DNA from: JAICXG01 sp963801255
Lineage (GTDB): Bacteria > Verrucomicrobiota > Verrucomicrobiia > Chthoniobacterales > UBA10450
Assembly: GCA_963801255.1 (NCBI GenBank)
Contig: CAWDEC010000012.1
Coordinates: forward strand, 310,001 to 374,000
DNA: 64,000 bases
Reading direction: 5' to 3'
The notes under the pieces were generated by a model. It was not told where the DNA came from. It ran no database searches and saw nothing but the letters and a program-made list of their open reading frames with translations. A program made the translations under genes and the position numbers. Positions within the stretch are counted from its first letter, which is position 1. Every line of letters begins with the position of its first letter. Of this stretch, positions 53,015-62,922 are shown piece after piece.

Positions 53015-55507
53015 TCAGGCGGAATTCTTTCCTTTCATCGCCGCGGCTGCGGGAAGGGTGAAGAAGATGGTGGCAAACAGACTCCAGGCGAGACCGATGG
53101 CACAGGCGACGCCAAGTCCGCTCAAGGTCGGATTATTGGCTATGCCTAACGACCCAAAACCAGCGATGGCAGTCAAGCCGGCAAGCAGGACCGGCTTAAG
53201 CACGCCGGCGACGTCATGCTCGAGTGCGCGGGCTTTTTGCCAGACAAGCAGGACGTAAATTCCGTAATCGACGCCAATCGCGAGGACGAGTCGAAAGGCA
53301 AGAACGTTAAGCAAGTTGAGCGGGATTTGGGCAATTTTCATCGTCGCGATCATCGCGCCAATGGCGAACGCGAGAGTGAAAATCTGGACGACCCAGAGCC
53401 TCCAATCCCGATACAAGATGGCCAGAAGTAATGCGTCGAAGAAAGCCATCAGTGTGCTGATGAGGATCAACTGCCGATGAGACCAGGGGATAAGGTCGGT
53501 AAGGGTGAAGCTCCAGCCTGAGAGGGTCATGGGCACGCCCGCGACCGGCAGCTCGCGCTCCAGCATTTCCTTTTGTGCGGACGTTGCAACTGGCTGCCTG
53601 GTAGTGACGAATCCGACGGTGAGCAATGGGTCCTGAGCAAAATACCGATCGACGAGAAACCACCAGGGTGAGTTCGGCGGCAAAGCGCGACGCCAGTTTG
53701 GAACGGGAATCGTCCCGCGCGCCACGGCTTCAAGTTGTTCGAGGAGCTCGAAGGCCGGAGCGAATGCCTGACGGCTGAATCCTTCTTTCGCCACCGCGGC
53801 CTCGAGGGCGCGCCGGGTGGCGGAAAATTCCACCGAGCCGAGGCTGAGCCGATTCGACTCCATGAGGCGCGGCGAAAGGGCGAGCGCGGCGGGCGAGGAG
53901 AAATCCTTGATCTCGCCTCGCGTTTTGGCGTCGCGCCAACGGACTTCGACCTTTTGCCAGTATTCGTGCAACCTTTCTTCGTTAGGCGCGCGCACGATTC
54001 CCAGGACCGGCTCCCAGCGGACGGGCATCCGCGCCATGATGGTCGCGAGGGCGTGTCCGGCAGCGCTGGATTTCGGTTCCATGGAGCGCGCGCTGGCGTC
54101 AAAGACAAGCGGCCATTGCGGCAGCAGCGCAATCACGAAAAGGATAACGAGCAAAACGAGCGCGGGCCAGAGAATGAAGCGGGGTGCACGCAGCATCCGG
54201 CGAACGTATTGCCTAACGATCCAGGAAATCCAGTCATGCCGTGGTGGCAGGGAACGCGGTCCGGTGAAGAGGAAAAACACGCTCGTCATGCAAGCTCCTG
54301 CCACCAGAATACCGATCGCGATGAGCACACCGAGCTGAGTGAAACCGGCGGAGCCGGCGAGAAGCAGGGCCAGAAAACCAACCGCGGTTGTTAGGGCTCC
54401 GAAGAAAATCGCGCGACCAAGACTGGAAATCGCCTCGGCAATTGCGGCCGGATGTTCGCTCCCTTCCGCACGCGCCTGCTGGTAGCGACCAAAAATCAGG
54501 ATGGCGAAATCAACGCCCAGCCCGATGAGGATGGCGCACATTCCGATGGTCACCATGTTGAGCTGTTGAAAGATGAGGAGCCCAACAGCGAGCGCCACGA
54601 GGCAGCAAAACAGAAGGGAAAAGCCCATCCCAATCAGCGGGAGCCAGCGATGGAAACCGGCAAAGAAAACTCCACCCACAAGCAACATCGAACCAATGAG
54701 AGTGACGACGATGTCATGCCGCATGCTGCGCGAAATCTCCGCGACATAAGCCGAGCGGCCGGTGACGAGAATTTGCAATGGACTGCCACCGTCCCATCCT
54801 GCGCCCGCCTGAGCGCGGAAAGCATTGACCTCGTCCATCAATCTCTGGCAATCAAAGGCGCCGATGCCCGGTTGATTCGTAACCACAAGGATCACGCGCA
54901 AAGTCCGATCGGGCGAAGTGAGCGGTTGATCCTGTTCAAGTGCGGCATTGCCCGCGAAAGGCTTAAGTGCAGGCGCGATTACGCCTAACGGGTCTAGCTG
55001 TAGCTCCATCTCCGGCCGCGGCGAACCGGCTTCGATTTCCTCGTGCAGACGGGCTAGACGCGCCTGGAGTTTCCCGGGTTCGAGCAGGGCGATTGTTTCC
55101 TCGAAGGATTTCGGGGCGAGGTTGAGAAGAAGCGGGATCGCGATGCGTTGCAGATCGGGAATGCCCTGGGGCGATTCCATGGGCGAGCCGCTCAGGACGC
55201 GTGTCGTCCACGGTTGCCGGCGGAGCCGTTCGGCGAAAATGGGAGCGAACTCGTCGAGACGCTCAGTGTCGTTAGGCTGAGCGAGCAGGGCGAAGGTAAG
55301 CTCGCGCGTCTGGGCGAATTCGCGGTTGTAAGTTCTCAAACCCTGAACCGACTCGAATTTCCCCGGAAGAAGATCCAAAACCTCGGTGTCGAGCCGCAAT
55401 CGTGTGATCAGAATGAAAATGCTGAGGGCCGCAACGATTGCGATCCCCAGCCAGACGAAACCGCGCCGTTGAGTGACAAGACGAGCGACAATTTCGGAGT
55501 ACAACAT
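53015..55507 (-). CDS. MMPL/RND-type lipid exporter
   Basis: An 830-residue protein with the RND layout: one helix, a large periplasmic loop, a six-helix bundle, a second loop and six helices. DLLPGKFESVQGLRTYNREF at the start of the first loop and the transmembrane region ILIGLGVDFAILIFGRYQQA, with the later VDYGIYVLLVWQKA, fit MMPL/HpnN-type exporters. ATG 55507 is chosen at the start of helix 1; the frame is open to 55666. Four 9-mer copies are inside. Cargo is likely a lipid, unidentified. Confidence 0.85.
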   Translation of the reverse strand: MLYSEIVARLVTQRRGFVWLGIAIVAALSIFILITRLRLDTEVLDLLPGKFESVQGLRTYNREFAQTRELTFALLAQPNDTERLDEFAPIFAERLRRQPWTTRVLSGSPMESPQGIPDLQRIAIPLLLNLAPKSFEETIALLEPGKLQARLARLHEEIEAGSPRPEMELQLDPLGVIAPALKPFAGNAALEQDQPLTSPDRTLRVILVVTNQPGIGAFDCQRLMDEVNAFRAQAGAGWDGGSPLQILVTGRSAYVAEISRSMRHDIVVTLIGSMLLVGGVFFAGFHRWLPLIGMGFSLLFCCLVALAVGLLIFQQLNMVTIGMCAILIGLGVDFAILIFGRYQQARAEGSEHPAAIAEAISSLGRAIFFGALTTAVGFLALLLAGSAGFTQLGVLIAIGILVAGACMTSVFFLFTGPRSLPPRHDWISWIVRQYVRRMLRAPRFILWPALVLLVILFVIALLPQWPLVFDASARSMEPKSSAAGHALATIMARMPVRWEPVLGIVRAPNEERLHEYWQKVEVRWRDAKTRGEIKDFSSPAALALSPRLMESNRLSLGSVEFSATRRALEAAVAKEGFSRQAFAPAFELLEQLEAVARGTIPVPNWRRALPPNSPWWFLVDRYFAQDPLLTVGFVTTRQPVATSAQKEMLERELPVAGVPMTLSGWSFTLTDLIPWSHRQLILISTLMAFFDALLLAILYRDWRLWVVQIFTLAFAIGAMIATMKIAQIPLNLLNVLAFRLVLAIGVDYGIYVLLVWQKARALEHDVAGVLKPVLLAGLTAIAGFGSLGIANNPTLSGLGVACAIGLAWSLFATIFFTLPAAAAMKGKNSA

Positions 55508-55523
55508 CAGCGAGCGAGCGGAA

Positions 55524-55949
55524 TCAGAAAGCGAAGGTAAACCGCTCGCGCCCGAGTGACTGGCGGACCAGTGGTTCGTTAGGCGAACGGAGGAGGACAT
55601 CGCGCAACGAAACCCAGCCGCGGAGCCGCTCCGGTGCCTCGTTAGGCGGACCCGACCACGAACCACGCGCCAAAGGCCCGCTCACCCGCACGAATTTGTC
55701 GTCCTGCCGTACACTGAGGAGCGGAACGCCAGGGCCTTTCGTGAAGGTCAGTTCGAAACCGCCCGCGCTCGAATAGCGCACCAGCACCTCGCCGATAAGC
55801 GAGGTCCTCGGCCCGCGATACTGCAATTGCCCGATGCGCGATTGCCATTCCGGAGTGGGCTGATCGAGCTGATGACGATAAACGGCGCAACTCGTTAGGC
55901 AGACGAGAATGAGAAAGACAAGGCCGAGGAGGCGAGGCGAAGAACTCAT
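55524..55949 (-). CDS. Small lipoprotein, possible partner of the exporter
   Basis: A 141-residue lipoprotein (lipobox LTSC near residue 18). The mature part is beta-rich: LQYRGPRTSLIGEVLVRYSS, GFELTFTKGPGVPLLSVRQD. Size and position next to an MMPL exporter and LolA recall DUF3261-type lipoproteins of aryl polyene clusters, but I cannot confirm this by sequence. It lies 16 bases before the MMPL start. Three 9-mer copies in 426 bases are the highest density in the window. Confidence 0.6.
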   Translation of the reverse strand: MSSSPRLLGLVFLILVCLTSCAVYRHQLDQPTPEWQSRIGQLQYRGPRTSLIGEVLVRYSSAGGFELTFTKGPGVPLLSVRQDDKFVRVSGPLARGSWSGPPNEAPERLRGWVSLRDVLLRSPNEPLVRQSLGRERFTFAF

Positions 55950-55954
55950 CCTCG

Positions 55955-57256
55955 TCAGGCTGCCGGGCGCAACGTTTCGGTCAATTCTTCTCGCTTCGGC
56001 GGGACGAGAGTGCGTCGCGGGCAAAGTGGCAGGTAATGTTGCAGCCAGACGATGAAGTAGAAGGCAGCCATCCGCCAACGAATGGCGAAGCTCCCGCTGA
56101 TGTTGCCGCCAAGAACCGCGTTTACGGCCGGCGGGATTTGGAAAATGTCCTGCGGATAGAGAAAAACTTCGATGAATTCCTTCGAATACCAGGCGTTAAC
56201 GAAACGAAGATAGCCTTTCATCGCGGTTCTTAGCAGGCGCTCGTAGCCGGCAAAGAGCCGGCGTGCTTTCCGCGGGTTATCGAGCACGACGTTAAGAATA
56301 TCGGCGGCTGCTTCGGCCCCGAGGAAGGCAAGGAAGACTCCGCTGCTGAAAACCGGGTCAATAAACCCGGCGGCGTCCCCCGCCAGCAGCCAGCGTTCGC
56401 CGGTTAACTTCGTTAGGCGATAGGAAAAATCCGCACTGGCATATGTGGGCGTGACCCTGCGGGCGTGAGTCATGCGCCGGGCGAGGAACGGCTGTTCGGC
56501 GAGGGATTCCTCGAGAAACTGTTCAGGCGATTTCTTGCTTTGCCGGTAGAGCTCACTATCAAGCACTACACCGACGCTGGAGCGATCGTTAGGCAAAGGA
56601 ATCCACCAAAACCAGCGATCAGCCGAGCGCACCTGGCGCGTCAGGTTGGCGTCACGGCCCTCTTCCAATTCCACCCCTTCGTAATGCGCGAAGATCGAGA
56701 TCTTGCGCAGGTTGGGATACGTTTCCTTGAGCTTGAAATGGCTTCCGATGACCGAATGGCGTCCGCTGGCGTCGATCACGTAGCGAGCGGCAATCTTCTC
56801 CGCCGCGCCGGATTTCTCCTGCAGATGGAGTTCGACGCGGTTGGAAAGAAATTCCACCCGCCCAACGACTGTTTGCTCGCGCACTTCGGCTCCATTTTCC
56901 TTCGCGTGATCGAGCAATACTTTGTCGAACTCAGCGCGCGGCACCTGGTAGGAATACTCGGTCTGCGACCGGTAACCGTCTTTGAAGTAAAACTTCACCC
57001 CTTTATCCGAGCAGGCGCTCGTCATTTCCCCGCCAAATTTTCTCAGAAATCCGGCGCGCTCGAATTTTTCGTGCACACCCAGGCGGGTGAACGTCTTCAT
57101 GCTCACCGGCAGAAGCGATTCACCGATGTGAAAGCGCGGAAACTTTTCCCGTTCGCAAACGATCACGCGCCGACCGGCGCGGGCGAGCAGGGTCGCGGCC
57201 GTGCTCCCGGCCGGACCGCCGCCGATAATCGCCACGTCGTAGATCGGATCAGGCAT
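55955..57256 (-). CDS. FAD-dependent oxidoreductase (halogenase/geranylgeranyl-reductase type)
   Basis: A 433-residue flavoprotein. The dinucleotide motif DVAIIGGGPAGSTAATLLAR (residues 7-26), PRFHIGESLLP, and the second FAD motif WLLAGDAAGFIDPVFSSGVF put it with tryptophan-halogenase-like and geranylgeranyl reductase-like monooxygenases. The halogenase motif WxWxIP is only partly matched by RWFWWIPLP. Substrate unknown; polyene or isoprenoid lipid is plausible from context. It ends 5 bases before the lipoprotein gene. Two 9-mer copies (56409, 56586). Confidence 0.82.
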   Translation of the reverse strand: MPDPIYDVAIIGGGPAGSTAATLLARAGRRVIVCEREKFPRFHIGESLLPVSMKTFTRLGVHEKFERAGFLRKFGGEMTSACSDKGVKFYFKDGYRSQTEYSYQVPRAEFDKVLLDHAKENGAEVREQTVVGRVEFLSNRVELHLQEKSGAAEKIAARYVIDASGRHSVIGSHFKLKETYPNLRKISIFAHYEGVELEEGRDANLTRQVRSADRWFWWIPLPNDRSSVGVVLDSELYRQSKKSPEQFLEESLAEQPFLARRMTHARRVTPTYASADFSYRLTKLTGERWLLAGDAAGFIDPVFSSGVFLAFLGAEAAADILNVVLDNPRKARRLFAGYERLLRTAMKGYLRFVNAWYSKEFIEVFLYPQDIFQIPPAVNAVLGGNISGSFAIRWRMAAFYFIVWLQHYLPLCPRRTLVPPKREELTETLRPAA

Positions 57257-57319
57257 GAGGCGACAAGTTAGCAAACTCGCGCCGGAAGCAAACGCCCGAC
57301 TCAACCCTCCGCGGTTCTG

Positions 57320-59059
57320 TTACAGGTTCGAGATGGTCGCGATCGTGCCGTCGATTTTCTGGATATCGATGCTGAATTTCTCGGCGTAAGTCACGGCGCG
57401 ATCCTGCAACATGCTGATCGCCACCGCCTCGCCGAGTTGGATGGAGGACGATGTGTCGCTGCGCCAATGAATTCCCGCGTGAACGCCGTGACCGAATGAA
57501 ATGTTGTTTGCGAGCTTGTTGAGTTCGCCCGCCACAGTCATTTGGCCTGCGTCACCACCGGTGTATGGAACAAGCCCTAGCCCGTCGTTTGTAGGCACAA
57601 CCGGGTCTGGAATCACAGAGTCATTGTTGAAGAAAAACTTTAGGACTGTGATGCAAGCGCCGGCGACCGAGCCATGGCCGGTTGGGTAGGCAGGATGAGT
57701 GGGCGACCCTTCAGGAAAAGATTGGGCGAGGAAATAGTCGCCGAACTTGCTAAAGCTCGCCTGGACCGCCTGCGAGTTGAGAACGTTTGAATTCAATCTT
57801 ACGTCCAGCGTATGGCCGTTGCCCGTCAGAATCTGTCGCGCGATCGCGCCGCCCGACTCGGGACGATGACGAAGATGGAGCCACCATTTCTGGTACCAAA
57901 CACTATTTAGAGCGAGGCGTGCCGCGGTAGGTAGAGTGGCGGCGAAATCGGGTCCGCCGAACGTGCCGAATCCGTTTTGTTTTATCGCGCTGGCGTACGG
58001 ACTTCCAGGATTCGCCGGAATACCCATCGTGGCCATCACCAGAAGAGCGGTGAAATAGGCTTGATAAAGGACGTCCACGTGGGTGTAGGCGCAGAAATCG
58101 CGGCCGTCGCGCATATAACGAAATTGGGGATCGAATTGTATTGTCTGGCCGGTGCCGATCCCATTCTGGACCTGCTGATAAGTCACCGGGTCCGTCATGT
58201 AATCCAGATTGGGGACGACAGTGACCATTTGCTGACTCATTGGCTGCACACCCATGAAGGTGGGTTGGAGAAGGAATTGCGAAATGTATGGCCCAACCGT
58301 GTCGCCGGGATACGGCCCCCGGAAAAGTAGATCGGGTGTCACATTGCCGGCGCTGTCCCGCGGACCGGCATAAGTCCGCTGGGCCGAAAGCTCAGCTGCA
58401 GCTTGAACGGCCGTAGAATTGGAAGCGTAATCGGTGAAAGCCACGTCACGCAATAGAGAAGCCCAATACATCTCGATCAGTTCGGTGCCATAGGCTTCAC
58501 TTGCCGCCGGCGGGGCAGGCGGGACGACGACTTGGCTAATCTGATTGGCCGGAGAAGGCGCGTTGCCGAATTGCACGTCGTCACTTCCCTCGAGTGGAAA
58601 AGCGCGACCGCCGAGCGGGCCGTTCTGAGTGCGTGGTCCGCCGGTGATAACTTGCTCGAACGCCTCAAACGTGCCGGCGTTAATTGCGCGGCGAAATGTT
58701 TGAAACGCCTGAAGATTTACCAGGCCGATCCCATCCTGAAGAATGCCTTTGGTGTAAGTACCCGATTTGTCGGCATAGCGTTCCTCGTCGCCATTGGTCG
58801 TGTGCGGCGGCACCGGAATTGACGCCTCTCTTTTCGCGGTCGCGACACGAATCTTGTAGAACTGCTGTACGCGCGGATCGGTCGATGCGGCGGCGTCCTC
58901 GACGCCTTGCGATTGGGCCGAGGCCGGTGAGACTTTTGCCAAGATTGCACCGCCGGCGAGGGCGGCGCCCACCTGGCTGATGAACTTGCGGCGACTTGGG
59001 CGTTGAACCGCGGACGTCTGGGACGAACAAGAATTCTCACTGGCGATTTCGTTGCTCAT
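57320..59059 (-). CDS. Tat-exported vanadium-dependent haloperoxidase-type protein
   Basis: A 579-residue protein with a twin-arginine signal (PSRRKFISQVGAALAGGAIL, residues 21-40). The vanadate-binding or PAP2 phosphatase motifs are complete: KWWLHLRHRPESGG (near 391), YPTGHGSVAGAC (near 460) and HAGIHWRSDTSSS (near 528). It would oxidise halides with peroxide or act as an acid phosphatase; the long form favours haloperoxidase. It begins the leftward run towards the lipid cluster. No 9-mer copy is inside. Confidence 0.88.
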   Translation of the reverse strand: MSNEIASENSCSSQTSAVQRPSRRKFISQVGAALAGGAILAKVSPASAQSQGVEDAAASTDPRVQQFYKIRVATAKREASIPVPPHTTNGDEERYADKSGTYTKGILQDGIGLVNLQAFQTFRRAINAGTFEAFEQVITGGPRTQNGPLGGRAFPLEGSDDVQFGNAPSPANQISQVVVPPAPPAASEAYGTELIEMYWASLLRDVAFTDYASNSTAVQAAAELSAQRTYAGPRDSAGNVTPDLLFRGPYPGDTVGPYISQFLLQPTFMGVQPMSQQMVTVVPNLDYMTDPVTYQQVQNGIGTGQTIQFDPQFRYMRDGRDFCAYTHVDVLYQAYFTALLVMATMGIPANPGSPYASAIKQNGFGTFGGPDFAATLPTAARLALNSVWYQKWWLHLRHRPESGGAIARQILTGNGHTLDVRLNSNVLNSQAVQASFSKFGDYFLAQSFPEGSPTHPAYPTGHGSVAGACITVLKFFFNNDSVIPDPVVPTNDGLGLVPYTGGDAGQMTVAGELNKLANNISFGHGVHAGIHWRSDTSSSIQLGEAVAISMLQDRAVTYAEKFSIDIQKIDGTIATISNL

Positions 59060-59234
59060 TATTTTTTCCTAAGGTTTGGTATCGGTTAAAGGTGGGCATC
59101 AGTTTTACTCAGGTTTTGGACAAATGGTCAACGATTCCCTTGTTAGAAATGTCGAAAGCCGAAAAATTTCTTCTCGCACAGTTTGAAATCGCACGCTGGC
59201 AAATGATCATGAAGCGACTCTGCCGAGTCCCGCT

Positions 59235-60341
59235 ATGAAACTGATCGATCGCTTTGTTGGCCGTGAATTGATCGTGAACGTGCTTTTCGCCATCGCGGTC
59301 CTGAGTCTCGTTCTGGTCGTCGGCAATATTTTTCGCAAGCTGCTTCCGCTGCTCGTGAACCATGATTTGCCCGTCGAGTTCCTCGTCACCTTCATCGCCT
59401 ATGTGCTGCCGTTTTCCCTCATCTTCACCATTCCCTGGGGATTGTTGACCGCGATCCTCCTGGTCTTCGGTCGGCTCTCGGCGGACAATGAATTAATCGC
59501 TCTTCGCGCCAATGGCGTGAGCGTGACACGCGTTTGCGTCCCGCTCGTTTTCTTGTCGATTTTCTGCACGGGTATCTGTCTTTGGCTGAATGTCGACGTC
59601 GCACCCGCGGCACAGGAAAAATTGCGCAGCAGTATTTTCGATCTCGCGACGCAAAACCCGATCGCGCTTTTTGGCGGCGACCAGGTGATCGATCAATTTC
59701 CCGGGAGAAAGATTTATGTCGGCAAAAAGGAGGGAAACAAACTGGAAAACATCATCGTTTTTCAGATGGACGAACACGATTTGCCGGTGCGAGTAACGCA
59801 CGCGCACACCGGAAAATTGGAAACTGATTTGCCTAACAAACGTCTCCTGCTTCATCTCTACAACGCACGCTATCAGGAACGCGACGCCAAGGATCCCTAC
59901 GACCTGCGCAAGATTCGCGACGGCATCAGCCTCGCGGAAGGAACACTGCCGATCAGCCTGGAAGAGCTTTACGAGAAGGAGAAAAAGCGACCGAGCCGGT
60001 CCGCGCTTTCGCTCTCGCAATTGATGGAGCAACTAAAATCGGGGGCGCGCCAGGACCGAAGCGCCACCCGGACGGAGATCAACAAACGATTTTCCTTTCC
60101 GTTTTCCTGCGTCGCTTTTGCGCTTATCGGCGTTCCCTTAGGCATCACCACTCATCGGCGTGAAACATCAGTAGGCTTCACCACCGGACTGATCGTGGCG
60201 GTCTTCTATTTTCTTTTCATCATCATCGCCGACACCATGCGGGCCAATCCGCGAGTCCATCCCGACCTGCTCGTCTGGTTTCCCAACGTGCTTTTTATCG
60301 TTATTGGCGCGTTTCTCTTTCGCCGCTTGAGCAAGCAGTAG
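59235..60341 (+). CDS. LptF/LptG family permease
   Basis: A 368-residue protein of the YjgP/YjgQ family. Helices 1-3 (LIVNVLFAIAVLSLVLVVGN, FLVTFIAYVLPFSLIFTIPW), a periplasmic jellyroll-type middle, and helices 4-6 (VGFTTGLIVAVFYFLFIIIA, LFIVIGAFLF) are visible. It would be part of the LptB2FG transporter that extracts lipopolysaccharide from the inner membrane. No partner gene is adjacent. It converges with the transglutaminase gene after 2 bases. Confidence 0.88.
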   Translation: MKLIDRFVGRELIVNVLFAIAVLSLVLVVGNIFRKLLPLLVNHDLPVEFLVTFIAYVLPFSLIFTIPWGLLTAILLVFGRLSADNELIALRANGVSVTRVCVPLVFLSIFCTGICLWLNVDVAPAAQEKLRSSIFDLATQNPIALFGGDQVIDQFPGRKIYVGKKEGNKLENIIVFQMDEHDLPVRVTHAHTGKLETDLPNKRLLLHLYNARYQERDAKDPYDLRKIRDGISLAEGTLPISLEELYEKEKKRPSRSALSLSQLMEQLKSGARQDRSATRTEINKRFSFPFSCVAFALIGVPLGITTHRRETSVGFTTGLIVAVFYFLFIIIADTMRANPRVHPDLLVWFPNVLFIVIGAFLFRRLSKQ

Positions 60342-60343
60342 TT

Positions 60344-61153
60344 CTACTCCGAGACGAGATCGGTGATGATGTGAAACTTCTTTAGCGAGGCGCTGCCGAA
60401 ATTAGTCGTGAGGGCAACGTCGGCCGCGTCGCGCCCAACGGCCATGAGGATGCGCCCGATACGCGGGACGTTGTGGCGGGCGTCGAAGGTATGCCAGCGA
60501 TCGCCGAGGAAGACTTCGAACCAGGCGCTAAAATCCATCGGACATGGCGCGGCCGGCACCCCAATGTCGCCCAGGTAACCGGTAACGTAGCGGGCGGGAA
60601 TGTTCATACAGCGGCAGAAAGTCACCGCGAGATGATTAAAATCCCGGCAGACTCCCTTGCCATCCTGATAAACCTGCCAGGCTGTTTTTGTGGAGTCGGC
60701 GAATTGGTAACCAAAAGTGATGTGCCGATTGACCCACTCGCAGATCGCCTCCACGCGCGGCCAACCGGGCTCCGTCTTGCCGAAAAGTTCCCAGGCTACG
60801 TCCCCCAACCTATCCACTTCGCAATAGCGGCTCGAAAGGAGGAATGCCAGCGTCTCGTTAGGCAGATCCTGCACGGGCACTTGCGGGGCGTCGAGTCGTT
60901 CACGGTCCGGCTTACCGCTATCTTCGATCAAAGTCTCGAGTTGAAAAGCGACCAATCCCGCCGGCGCATAAACGCGCGCGCAATGATTTCCAAAGAGGTC
61001 GTTGTAATGGCAGACGCGCGTCTCCGGCAGCACGCGCAGTTCCTGTGGAGCGCGCAAATCGTCCTCGCGGGAAGGGCGCACAAAAAGCAAAAGGATCATC
61101 GGCGTCGGCGCCGCCAACTCAAACTGAATGTCGAATCCAATTTTGATCAGCAT
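60344..61153 (-). CDS. Transglutaminase-like cysteine protease family protein
   Basis: A 269-residue protein. An N-terminal beta region is followed by the transglutaminase core with Cys in GKGVCRDFNHLAVTFCR (near residue 169), His in WHTFDARHN (near 221) and the Asp in the same segment. These form a papain-like triad. It may act as a protease or amidase; the substrate is unknown. The frame is open to 61198, but ATG 61153 begins the conserved MLIKIGFDIQFEL. One 9-mer copy (60855). Confidence 0.85.
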   Translation of the reverse strand: MLIKIGFDIQFELAAPTPMILLLFVRPSREDDLRAPQELRVLPETRVCHYNDLFGNHCARVYAPAGLVAFQLETLIEDSGKPDRERLDAPQVPVQDLPNETLAFLLSSRYCEVDRLGDVAWELFGKTEPGWPRVEAICEWVNRHITFGYQFADSTKTAWQVYQDGKGVCRDFNHLAVTFCRCMNIPARYVTGYLGDIGVPAAPCPMDFSAWFEVFLGDRWHTFDARHNVPRIGRILMAVGRDAADVALTTNFGSASLKKFHIITDLVSE

Positions 61154-61222
61154 CTTTGCTCGAAATGTTCGAATGTCGCGGGCTCTTTGACCGCCCAAGA
61201 TGCATGCGCCAGCGCGCCTCGC

Positions 61223-62749
61223 CTAACCAAAGCGCTGGAAATCTTTCCAGAAATCCGGCCACGATTTCTTGAAGCGACGACAAACAAAAATCTCGGGATG
61301 CTCGCGCGTCTCTTCGTTGCTCACGCCGTAGGGATTGGTTACGTGACCGGCCAATTCGACATCCTGAGCAAAACGCTCCGCCGCTTCGCGCGAAAAACCG
61401 ACCAGGATCACGACCTCAGGCGAAGACCTTCCGTAACCGCGCCACCAGAAAGTGTTGATACCACTAATCACCGGCGGCAAATCATCGCGTCCATAAAGAT
61501 CGAGCGCACCGGCCTCGCCATAATTTCCGGCAAGGATGACGGTGTGCGACTTTTCGTTAGGCGGGAGTGCTTGATAAATCTGGACGACAGTTTGCGTGAA
61601 CTGCGGCCAGCCAATTTGCTCGCTGAAGTCGTCGTGCAGCTTGCTCGCCAGGCGCCACCCAGCGGAATTGATCGGAGCGAGCGGCATCATGGTCACGGCG
61701 CTGAACGCCGCCCCGAGACAGAACGCTGCGGCAGTAGTGACCCATCCCAGCCGGCGTGCCCAGGCGACACGCTGGGCGAGCCAGTTAGCCCACAATAGCG
61801 CTCCCGCGGCAAAGAGCATCGGATACGCTGGCGCCAGGTAATAAGCGCGACCGCGCGCGAAGAGAAACAGGAGCAGCGGAACGAGATACATCCAGCCAAG
61901 CGCGCGATAGCGCCGGCCGCCGGGCGAAAGGAAATAGAACCAGAGACCGGCGAGCCAAAGCGGCAGCGTGACGAGATTCGCGTTAGCAAAAGGCTGAAGG
62001 AGAAGAAAATCGTTCGTCCGTCCGATTTTCACATCACGGGCGTGGATGTGATTGAGAAAAGTCAGCGAAACAAAATGATGGCGAATCTGCCAATAAATAT
62101 TTAGAGCAAAAATGCCTAACGAAAGCACGACGCCAGCCCAAAGCCACGGACTCTTCAGATAACGCCGCGCCGGCGTGATGATCACGCCGGCGACCAGGCC
62201 CGCGATGAAAAACAGCATCGTGTACTTGGTCATCATTCCGAGACCGAGGGCCGCGCCGATGGCGAGCCACCAGCGAGGCTCTCCCGTGCGCAGAAGCCGA
62301 ATGACAAAAAAAGCCGCCAGGACCCACCATAAGAAATCAAAGGTGATATATTGAAACATGCTCCCCATGCAGACCGACATTGGAGAGATCGCGGTCGCGA
62401 GAGCGGCGACGACCTGCGCTGGGCGACGGCCACCGAGCTCGCGCGCCATGAGACCGGCGATGACCATGGCAATGCTCTGAGCGAGGACCGCAAAGAAACG
62501 CAGCCCAACAAGCGAAGATCCGAAGAGGATCAGCGCAATCCGGGCAACAAAGGGTGTAAACGGCGGATAAGAGACATAACCCCAATCGAGAAAGCGCGCA
62601 TCGTCCAGCACGCCCAGTTCGTCGCGGTGAAAACCATAGCGACCGTCAGTCAGGCACTGAATCAGTAACCTCGCGACAGCCAGACCTATGAGCAGAGCTA
62701 AGTCGCCACGTCTCTCCGCTCGAGCGAACGAGTTAGCCGCCTTCTCCAT
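61223..62749 (-). CDS. Glycosyltransferase family 39 (ArnT/PMT-like) membrane protein
   Basis: A 508-residue protein with about eleven helices. The N-terminal loop motif YGFHRDELGVLDDARFLDWG carries the catalytic Asp of GT39/PMT_2 enzymes, followed by YVSYPPFTPFVARIAL. These transfer sugars from polyprenyl phosphate to lipid A or protein. The acceptor is unknown. Two 9-mer copies (61554, 62114) are inside. Confidence 0.88.
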   Translation of the reverse strand: MEKAANSFARAERRGDLALLIGLAVARLLIQCLTDGRYGFHRDELGVLDDARFLDWGYVSYPPFTPFVARIALILFGSSLVGLRFFAVLAQSIAMVIAGLMARELGGRRPAQVVAALATAISPMSVCMGSMFQYITFDFLWWVLAAFFVIRLLRTGEPRWWLAIGAALGLGMMTKYTMLFFIAGLVAGVIITPARRYLKSPWLWAGVVLSLGIFALNIYWQIRHHFVSLTFLNHIHARDVKIGRTNDFLLLQPFANANLVTLPLWLAGLWFYFLSPGGRRYRALGWMYLVPLLLFLFARGRAYYLAPAYPMLFAAGALLWANWLAQRVAWARRLGWVTTAAAFCLGAAFSAVTMMPLAPINSAGWRLASKLHDDFSEQIGWPQFTQTVVQIYQALPPNEKSHTVILAGNYGEAGALDLYGRDDLPPVISGINTFWWRGYGRSSPEVVILVGFSREAAERFAQDVELAGHVTNPYGVSNEETREHPEIFVCRRFKKSWPDFWKDFQRFG

Positions 62750-62922
62750 TTAAGGAGAGGTTAACCAGCCAATTGTAAGCAAACAATCGTAACCCTTTTT
62801 ATTTGGCCGGAAATCGCCGGCATGAGTGGTCATTCGGCATCGGGACCAAAGAAGATCTGGCCAGGCGACAGCCCTCGCGAACGCCCTCACTCCCGCTCTG
62901 GAAACGGCACGTCCGTATTTCG

